DNA from: a virus
IMG/VR virus record: IMGVR_UViG_3300037882_001335
Span: 1 to 23,017 of that record
Reading direction: 5' to 3' (one strand)
Length of the DNA: 23,017 nucleotides
Each line of letters opens with the position of its first letter. Positions within the stretch are counted from its first letter, which is position 1. The notes below the pieces were generated by a model. That model had not been told where the DNA came from and ran no database searches. It saw only the letters and a list, made by a program, of their open reading frames with translations. Shown here piece after piece: positions 6,801-15,800 of this stretch. The translations under genes and the position numbers were made by a program.

Positions 6801-9800
6801 CGCTTGCAAGTCCACGCGGAGCTTACTCAGGTCGTTGCCGATGTCCTTCCCTTGCGACTTGCGCTCAGTGATTTCGTCCTGGATGGAGTTAAGCAAATCT
6901 ACCGTCTGCCCGATCATGTCCGAAGTCTCGGCAGGACTCCGCGTCTCGACGTTGCTCAGATTGGTCATCTGCTTCAACTGCTCACCAATCGCCGCCAGCA
7001 ACTTCCGGTGTGCCGCGTTCTTTGCCTTCAACGCCGCCGCCTTGGTCATGCCTTTGGGCGGTGTCATGTGCTGCTTGATCGCCGCCATCAATTCCGTCTG
7101 GGCGTCCGCAATGCGTTGTTGCACGTCCGACCAGCTACCGCCGGATTCCTCGGACGATGTTTTCCGCGCTTCGGTTTCGAGAAACTTCTCCGCTTCGGCC
7201 TCGTCAAACCCTTTCAGATTCTTTGCCTTGATCGCCGCCACACCCGCGCGAATGGCTTCCGTGATGGATTTACCCGCCTTGATTGCTGCCCGCACCGCGC
7301 GCAATGCCGCGTTCAGTGCCCCGCGAGTCATCCAGACAGGTGCGCCCAAGACGCCTTCAAGAGTCTTGGTCTGGTCGAAGTCTGTCCGGGCTATCATCTG
7401 ATCCAGCCAATCCATGAACGACGATTCGCGCGGCATCTCGCCGCCTGTGCCGTAATCCAACTCCGGGACGGGTTTCTTGTTTCCCATCAAATCCTGCTGT
7501 AAGTCCTGCAATTCCGCGCGCTTCGACTTCAACAACTCCGCCTTGCCGAATGTCGTGGCGTCCAGCTTCTTTTGCCATGCCGTTTGATCCTTGGTCGCTT
7601 TGGCTGCGGTCGCCTGCGCTTCTTTGGCGCGTGTTTCCGCGCGCCCCGCCACGGCATTGACCGCGCGCAACAGATTCTTCGGACTGGATAGCTCGCTCGA
7701 AAGTATGCGCTTCTTCGTCTCAATGCCAAAGTTGCCCATGCTCGGCGGTTTGTCGGCAACGGTGAACTCCACGGAGTACGATCGGCCAAGCCGCACGCCG
7801 CGCTTGCCGTCCCCGTCTGAATACCATTCATCTGTCGCCCGGCCCTGTATGCCTGCGTAGAGATTGTCCCCGAACCGCAGCACGAGGTTGATACGGTCGT
7901 CTTTCTTGGATAAAGACGCCTCCATGTTGGTTGCAATCTTGTCCAACGTGGCTTGAATGTCGTCACCGGTGTAAGATTTCTTCGCGCCCGTCATCACGAG
8001 GTTGTCTTTATCCTTCGTGGCTTCCGCCGCTGATTTGGACAATTCTTCCATGTCCGTTGCCAGTGTTTCCGCACTGGCTTTGGCTGACTCTGCTGTGTCG
8101 CGCTCGCGTTTCACGTCTGATACCTGGCGATAAAAGGCGTTTTCCTCCATCGTCAGCTTCCGCACGTCCTCAGTCAGCTTTGCCACATCCAAGGCGCGAG
8201 TGTCGCCGGTCGCCTGCGCCACCATCGAAGCCATTGCGATTGTCAATTCGCTGGCGGGGTCTTCAAACTCGTCACCAAGGAACTGACCTTTCAACGCCTG
8301 CAACGTCATCTTGCCCTTCGTCGCCAGCATGTTGTAAATCGGCGCGTCCATGCTGCGCTCCTGACCGTAGAGCGTGATATTAACTTCGGTGTTCCAGTGC
8401 TTAGGGCTGTGCCGGTTGCCCTGTCGAATGATACGGCCAATGCGCTGATCCATCTTTGCCGCCGTCATCTGCATGGGAGGGTCAAGATGAAACTCCGCGC
8501 TCATGAGCTGTGGCACGTCAACGCCTTCACCGATCTTCTCCGTGCTGCCGATCAAGATTCGCACCGCCCCGGCCCGCACCTTGTCAAACAGTGCGTCCCG
8601 CTTCGTGTCGCTGTTGTGTTCGGTGATGACGCCAATCTCATGCTCTGGCACGCCCATTTTGATCAGCTTGGCGCGGATGTCGTTGTAGATGTTGAACTCG
8701 CCAACCGCGTTGGATTCCATCGCCGCCTCATCCTTCGCGCCGGTGTCCGTGCTTTCCTCGTCGGCCTCAGTCGGTTCAGCCTCCAAATCCACCACCACAG
8801 CGTTATCCTTCGTCGCCTTGGTTGACCCTCCCACAAACCCCATGAGTTTGTCGGTGTTCAACGTGCGGTACATGTCCGCGAACACCATCATGGTCGTGCG
8901 CTTGCTTTTGCCCGCCTGCCATTCCGCGAAGATGTCCCGGACTGCGGTGTTCACCTTGCTGTCAGGATGATCCGCCGCATCCGGGAAGATGCACCGGGGA
9001 TCAAGTGCCGCCGCCGCGCCTGCCCGCATCGTCGCAATCGGCACCCACGAGCTTTCAAATCGCCCCTTTTTGTCCAGTCCGTCCCATTTGCTGCTGATGT
9101 CGCCCACCAAATCAAGCCATCGTTGAAACTCTGGATTGACCGGCGTGACTTTCAACTGTGGCGAGCCGCCCTTAATCTTCGGCACGTCCAAGCCAAGTTC
9201 CTCGTTGCCGATCTTCACAGACATGCCCATGCGCGTCAGTGTGGTCAAAGCCGCGCCGTTCTTGAACTTCGCCATGCGGGTGACTTCCTTGAACTTGTTG
9301 TCCCATCCGAACTCGAAGTTGCTCGTCACTTCCGCGAACGCCGTCGCAAAGCTATCGAACGTCTTGACGCCCATATCTTCCAACAATTTCGGATTGGTGA
9401 CGTGAATCTGTCCCCAAAGCTCGGCAAGTGTGTTGCTGACCGGTGTGCCGGTGAAAAAGAACACGTTGCGCCCATTCGTTCGCTGCTGGACGTTCCGCGC
9501 CTTCACCATCAAATCAATGGCACGCTGGCTGAAACTGCTCGGAACCCCCTTCACGTTGTCGAGTTGCGTCGTGATGGGTATGTTTTTGAAGTTGTGCGAC
9601 TCGTCAATCAGGATGGCATCAATGCCCAAATCCTCCCACGCAAGCCCCTTGTCGTGGTGTTTTGCAATCTGTGACAGGTTCGCATCCAACCGCCTCTTGA
9701 GGGTCTTGATCTTCTTGACGATGTTCGCCACTTCCCGCGCCATGCCGCGCGTAGATTTGTCAAACTCCGCCTGTGCCGCGCCCATCTCAACCAACACCTG

Positions 9801-12800
9801 ACGCAAGCTGTCAATCTGCTCGTCAAAAAACGCCTTAATCGCCGCCTCGCTCGGTCTGATCGCCTTCATCTGCTCGTGCGTGATGACGATGTGATCAAAC
9901 TTGCCCGATGCGATGCGAGAAATCAGTTTCTTGCGGTTCTCGCGCTTGAAATCGTTCTCGGATGGGATCAATACTTTGCTGCCGGGGTAAAGCTGCTCGA
10001 TGGTGCTGCGGAATTGGCCCACGGTCGGCTTTTTCACCACAAACACCGATTTCTTTGCCAGTCCGATGCGCTGTAATTCCCGGCCAAGGATCGTGATTAA
10101 CGCCGTCTTGCCGCTGCCAACACCGTAGGCAAACACCGTGCTACCCTGTTGGATGCCGCGCTGTACGCCGTCGAGGATGTGTTGCTTGCGCCAAAACCAG
10201 TCCGTGACTCCTGGCAGTTTCAACTTTGAACCGTCGAAGTCAGGCGAGACGAAGCTGTTCTTCTTCCGATTCCATTCCCGCTCCAACACGTCCCATACGG
10301 GAAGGTTTTCCTCCCGATACTCTCCGCGCTCACTGTCAAAGCTGCGATAGGGCACGCGGTGTTCGGTCGTGTGTGACCACTTATCGAACTCCGCTTTGAT
10401 CTTGTCAACGATCTGATTGGCGTTCGTGCTGGCTGCGGTGTCCTCGTAAGACTTCCCATCACTGTCAGTTTTCATCACCCGCACGCGCTTCATGTTCAAA
10501 GCCGCGTCCAGCAATTCCATCGCGGATCGTTCGTTCGTGCTGTATTCCACCCGCGCCCGTTCGCTCAATCCGTATCTTCCGCCACGGCCTGTACCAGCAA
10601 CGGCAAATTCTTCTGTGGTCGCCACAAATCGAACTTCGTCGCCGTTCAACCCCATCTCGTCCTTGGCAAATTGGTTGTGGATCGTGGCTGGTATCCAGCG
10701 TCCCTCAATGCCGAACTTCAAGCCGCCAAAGGGATTAGTCGGCGGTATGACCTTTTTCAACGCCTCGACGTTCCGCAGGTATTGAGAATCCTCTTTTGCT
10801 GCGAAAATTGCCTTGGCGTATTTGTCCCGGATGTCGCCCGACAAGTATTCGTTCCGCGTCATCAGCTTGCCGGTGTCCACGTCCAGATAGGCTAGGTCTT
10901 GATCCACCAACTCCTTCACAATCGCCCCGTCATCCATTCCGGTGAGTTGCTTGATGAAATCCAAGTCCATTGCGCCTTTGTATGCCTGGCTGATTGCCAA
11001 TGCCGCTACCGCGTTCTCTGCCGTCTCTGGTGCGCTGTCTGGCTTGCCAACCCGCTTGCTCAACACGTCCGCTTCGTGAACCTTATCAACCGTCTTGGTG
11101 GGGTCGGTCGGGTGCTTCTCGACTGTGGTGTATTCCAATCCCAACACCGTGTAATAGTCCGGGTCGGTTTCCAGATGCTTCAACTTGCGCGTGCTGTCCG
11201 TGATCGTGCCGCCAAGCTGCTTCACCATCGCCTTGTAGCTTTTCGCCAGTTGCTTGCGCCCGGCTTCAATCTCCGCCGCGTCCGTTCCTTCCGTCCGCTC
11301 CATGCGATACTGCTTCTTCAACAGGTCGCGCGTGGCGATGTATGACTTTGCGGTTGCCACCAGTGCAGGCTTGGTGCTGTCCCAAGTTGGTAGATGCTCG
11401 GTGAAGTTGCGGGATTCCACCACCTGACCAGTGCTGTTCAGGTAAAGCGAGTAATCATCGCGCTGTGTGGTCGTCACTTCCGGCTCGGTCGCCTGCGCCA
11501 TGATGTCCTTGGGCATCGCTTCCAATGCCTTGTCCAGCTTGGCTTGAAGGTTGCCCGTGCTAACAACGGTGTATTCGTTCTTCCGATACATGCTGCCCTC
11601 GTGGGCGTGCTTGCCCAACACCATGTCCGGGTTAGCCGCAAAGTATTCGTTCACGAGCATCGGCTCGTCGCCTTCTGCCGCTACATTCACCTGATTCGCC
11701 CAACGCTGTCCCTCAAATGGCTTGCCGTCCGGTCTGCGAAGTATCAACAGGTCGGTGACGACTTCCGTCGCCGCGCTTTCTTTGAAAGCATCGTTTGGTA
11801 ACCGGATCGCCGCCACGAGTTGCCCCTTGCTGGCAAGCAAGTCGCGTTGACGTGGCCGCGCCTCCATCGTGTTCTTTGTCGTGATGGCAATGACCAACCC
11901 GCCGGGACGCACCTTGTCCAGCATCCGCGCGAGAAAGTAATTGTGAAGGTTCAGGTCGGGATATTCCTTGCCCGGACCCACTTCGTGGAATGGCACGTTG
12001 CTGATTGCTAAGTCGAAGTAGCCGTTCGGGAGTTTGGTTTCCTCGAAGCCTTGGATGCGTGTGTCCGCTTCCGGGTAGAGATACGAAAGCAACTTGCCGG
12101 TGATCGTGTCCAGTTCCACCGTCGTCCATTGCGTTGCATTGGCGAGGTTGTCCGGCGCGTAGCCAAGAAACAATCCGCTCCCGGCTCCCGGCTCAAGTGC
12201 TTTGCCGCCTTTGTATCCCAACCGTTCCGCGACTTTCCACGCGAAATCTACCACTTGCTTGCTCGTGTAGTGCGCGTTGACGCTGGATTCTGCCGCTGCG
12301 TTGAACTCGGATTCCGACATCAATTCCCGCAACTGATCGTAGGCTTTGCCGTATTTCTTTTGCCAGCCCTGATCCCACTCGCGCCGCTCCGCTTTGCCGC
12401 TGTTGAATAGTTCCTTGAAGCTGCCCCAGCCCGACCACTGCGCCATTGTCGCAACTTCTTCGGGTTTGGGTGTGCGGGATTCTTTCTCGATTGCGCGAAG
12501 CGTGGTGAGTGCGGCGATGTTCGCCTTGATGCGGGAGACTGCGCCGGTCGGCGCGGGATTCTCCGTCAGGCGGAGATTGCTTCGCTGGATTCCACCGGGA
12601 AGCTGTTCGACTGATTCTGTTCCTCGAACTGATCCAATGCCAGTTCCACCTTCCGACTCTGTTCCGGCGTCAGAAACGGTCGTTCCTTCGCTGTCGGGTG
12701 TTCCGTTAACATCGGCAACAGGCTTTCCATCACCATCGGATCGGCGGCTTTTGGTTTTCCTTCCATCTGCCGAACGTATTGAAGTTTGAACCTCTGCACC

Positions 12801-15800
12801 TTCGCTGCTAGGTGAGTCACCAGTTGATTGCTCTCCGCCAGTTGAATTAGACGCGCCGGGCAACTGTCCTCCATCGCGTCCGTCACCAGCTTTGCGAGTT
12901 GTCGTTGAGGCATCATCTTGTTTTCTACCATACGCCTCGCCACCATCCTTTGCCAGAAATTTATTGCGTGCATCGCGGTAGTCGCTCCGCATGGATTCAT
13001 AATCCTGACTGTATTGCGCTTCCTGTTCTTCTGTGAGTGGGGTTTTCGGCCGCTTCAACTTGTCCCACTTAGAATAGCTGTCGTGATGCTTGCTCTGCGC
13101 TTTTGATTGTTCGTGTGATTGCAACTGCAATTCCGCCGTGAATCCGTCCGCCAAACGAAGCTGGAAATGGATTCCGTGATACAACGCGCTCGTTGGTTTT
13201 CTCAGCATGTCGTCATGGGCGACAACATCAAACTTTTCCGCTATCTGGTTGACAAGAGATGTCATTTCCGCCGGTGTCTCGACTAGCATCCTCGCTCGGA
13301 GATAGTCCGAAACATTGCGCGGTTGAATGACCGTCAACTTCTTTGCGATGCTTCCCGCTTCCTTCGTCACCGCACCGTTTCCGTAAAGAGTGACGCCGGG
13401 TGTTGCATCAACAAACCCTTGTAAAATGGCCTGATATTGCGGTTTTAATTCTTCCGAAATGCGTTGATTTTCATTGGCATCATTGGACTTTTGGTATATC
13501 TTCTTACGTGTGAGTGGATCAACTTCCAAACTTCCAGTAGCTAAAGTCCTGACCGGCCCGGTTAAATTTCCAGACGGTTCTTTTGGTCGCGTCGTGCTGC
13601 TCTCGGATCGCACGCTGGATACAGAGGCTTGGGATTCATCTGGCAAGGATTGGGTGCGCGGTGTGCTGGATGTCTCCGACTTCGCAGGCCCGTTTTCTGA
13701 CGCCACTGCCGCCGACTTGTCTGCGGCTGGCGTCACGCCCTGACCTGTCAGTGTAGCCTTCGCCTTCTTGTAGCGTTCCTGCAACCGTTCCATCTTCGGC
13801 ACGCGCGCCGCCTCTGGCGATACCTGCATGTTGTCATCCAAGTCCGCCAGCTTCACCTTGACCGCATCGGGATTCTTCCGCAACCGCTCGATGTATTGGT
13901 CGTAAGTCTCCGTGTCGCGGCGCGTCAACGCATCCACCGCCGCGCCTACGCTCTGACCAAACTGGCTCGTAATCTCCTGAATCGGCGTGTCTGAATCCTC
14001 CACCACATCATGCAAAAGTGAGATGGTTTGAAGGTGTGGATCATTCGGAAACTTCGCCGCGACACGTTCAATGTGCGCCGTGGTGGGTTCAACTCCATGC
14101 CGCAACTTCCCGCGCAACCGAGATTGCATCAACGTGCGGGCTGCGGCGATGTCGCCCGCCTTGACCGCACCAGTCGCGCCCGCCATGCCTTGCCGCTGAC
14201 TTGGCATCTCACCACCCGGCGCAATCTCATCAAAGATGTCGCGTTTGACCGGCGACGGCGAGGCAGTCTCCACCACGGGAGATTTCAGTTGCCCCGCCGC
14301 CGTGCCCGTTCCTTGGGTGGGAGAAGATTGTTTTGTAACCTCTTTCCACGCCTTGCCACCGACCGGCCAAGACTCAGGATATTTGTGCCCATCAGGAACG
14401 CGCTCACCCTGGATACTCCGCACCGCATCTTCCTCAGTCTTGAAGATACGATCACCGCCCGGCGTTCCGTCAGGTGCAATCTCCGTCACCTTGACCATGC
14501 CAGCATGTTCCGGCTTGGATGAACGAGTTAGAAGCAATGTGCTGCCCTTCTCGTTTGCCTTGAACTCGCGGCGCAATGCCGCGCCAGCCTTGGCTTGCGG
14601 TTGGTTTGGATTCCCGTTTTCATCCAATGTTTTCAGGGGTGAAGCGGCATTTTCGACTGTTTTACCCCCCTGTTTGGATTCCACCCCCTGAGCCGATGGT
14701 ATCGCGCTGGCTTGCAACGTCTTTTGCAAATCCGCAACCATGTTCGCCAAGTCGCCCTTGGTCGCCGGGGCTGCGGCTTGCTCTGGCGTCAGCTTCGGTT
14801 TCAAGTCCTGTTCCGCGCCTGGCAACGCTTCCAACTCCGCGCGCACCTGTGATTGCTTAGAAGCACCCGGCGCGGGAGAAGTCGCTTGCACCGTGCCGGG
14901 TGTTTTTTGTTCAGCCAAACCAGTAGTATTCGGAACGTCAGGGGATCGTGGAGCTTGCGATTGTGAGATTTCGTCTGCAACTTCGTCGAAGATGTCGGGT
15001 TTATCCGCGCGAGTGTTGAAAGACTTCTCGATGCCCTGCATCGTCTCCGCGTTGGCGTCTTGCTCGACGTTGGGTGTTGGTTGCTGCCTGTTGTTGCTGA
15101 TGCCATCAGCCACCTGTGAGAGTGTGGTAACACCGCCACCAATCGCCGCGCCCACGAAACCGGCCATCAACGACTCTTTGAGGCTTTGCTCGAAAGGCTT
15201 GTCCGGGTTGCGCGCAAGGCGTTCGTTCAAATCTTGAAAGGTCTGGTCGGTGTATTCCTCTGCGCCTTCCATGCCCGACTCAATCAGAACCTTTTTAACC
15301 CGGTTCATCACACCGCGAATACCCTCATTACGAAACACGGATTCAACACCCGTATTGCCAAAGCCGCGCGTGACCAGTGCTGTGATCGCGCCGCTCATGA
15401 TCGCGTAAGGCAACGCCTCGGCAGTCGTCTTACCCTCGCCGTAATCCTGCGCCAGTTGCGTGCCGCCGCCGACAACACCGCCGATTCCAGCCGCCACCTT
15501 CAAAGCTGTTGCGGGATTTGCCGCAGCCATGCCCGGTACCATGTAAGTGGGCAACTCAACCACGCCACGGGTCAACGCTTCCGATACCTGATGGGTGGTG
15601 TCATCTCCGAACGTCTGCGCGTCCCGTCGGGAGATGTCCGCTTCGCGTTCGGAGTAGCCTTTCAGCACCGCGCGATTCTGTTGCGCTAGTTCTGAGTCGC
15701 CCAACCCGACCATATCCAGCCCGGCCACCGCGCCCGCGTTGATGACACGCGGCAACATCGCCGCCTTTTGTATCGCACTGTGCGCGGCACTGGCGATGCG

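Noticed and set aside
6342-7502. Plus-strand frame of 386 residues opposite the giant gene
   Set aside because: It has the same His/Arg/Leu-rich shadow composition and no recognisable motif, and it lies wholly within the continuous minus-strand gene.
8967-9674. Plus-strand frame of 235 residues opposite the helicase domain
   Set aside because: The opposite strand encodes intact helicase motifs here; this frame has no start signal and no domain.
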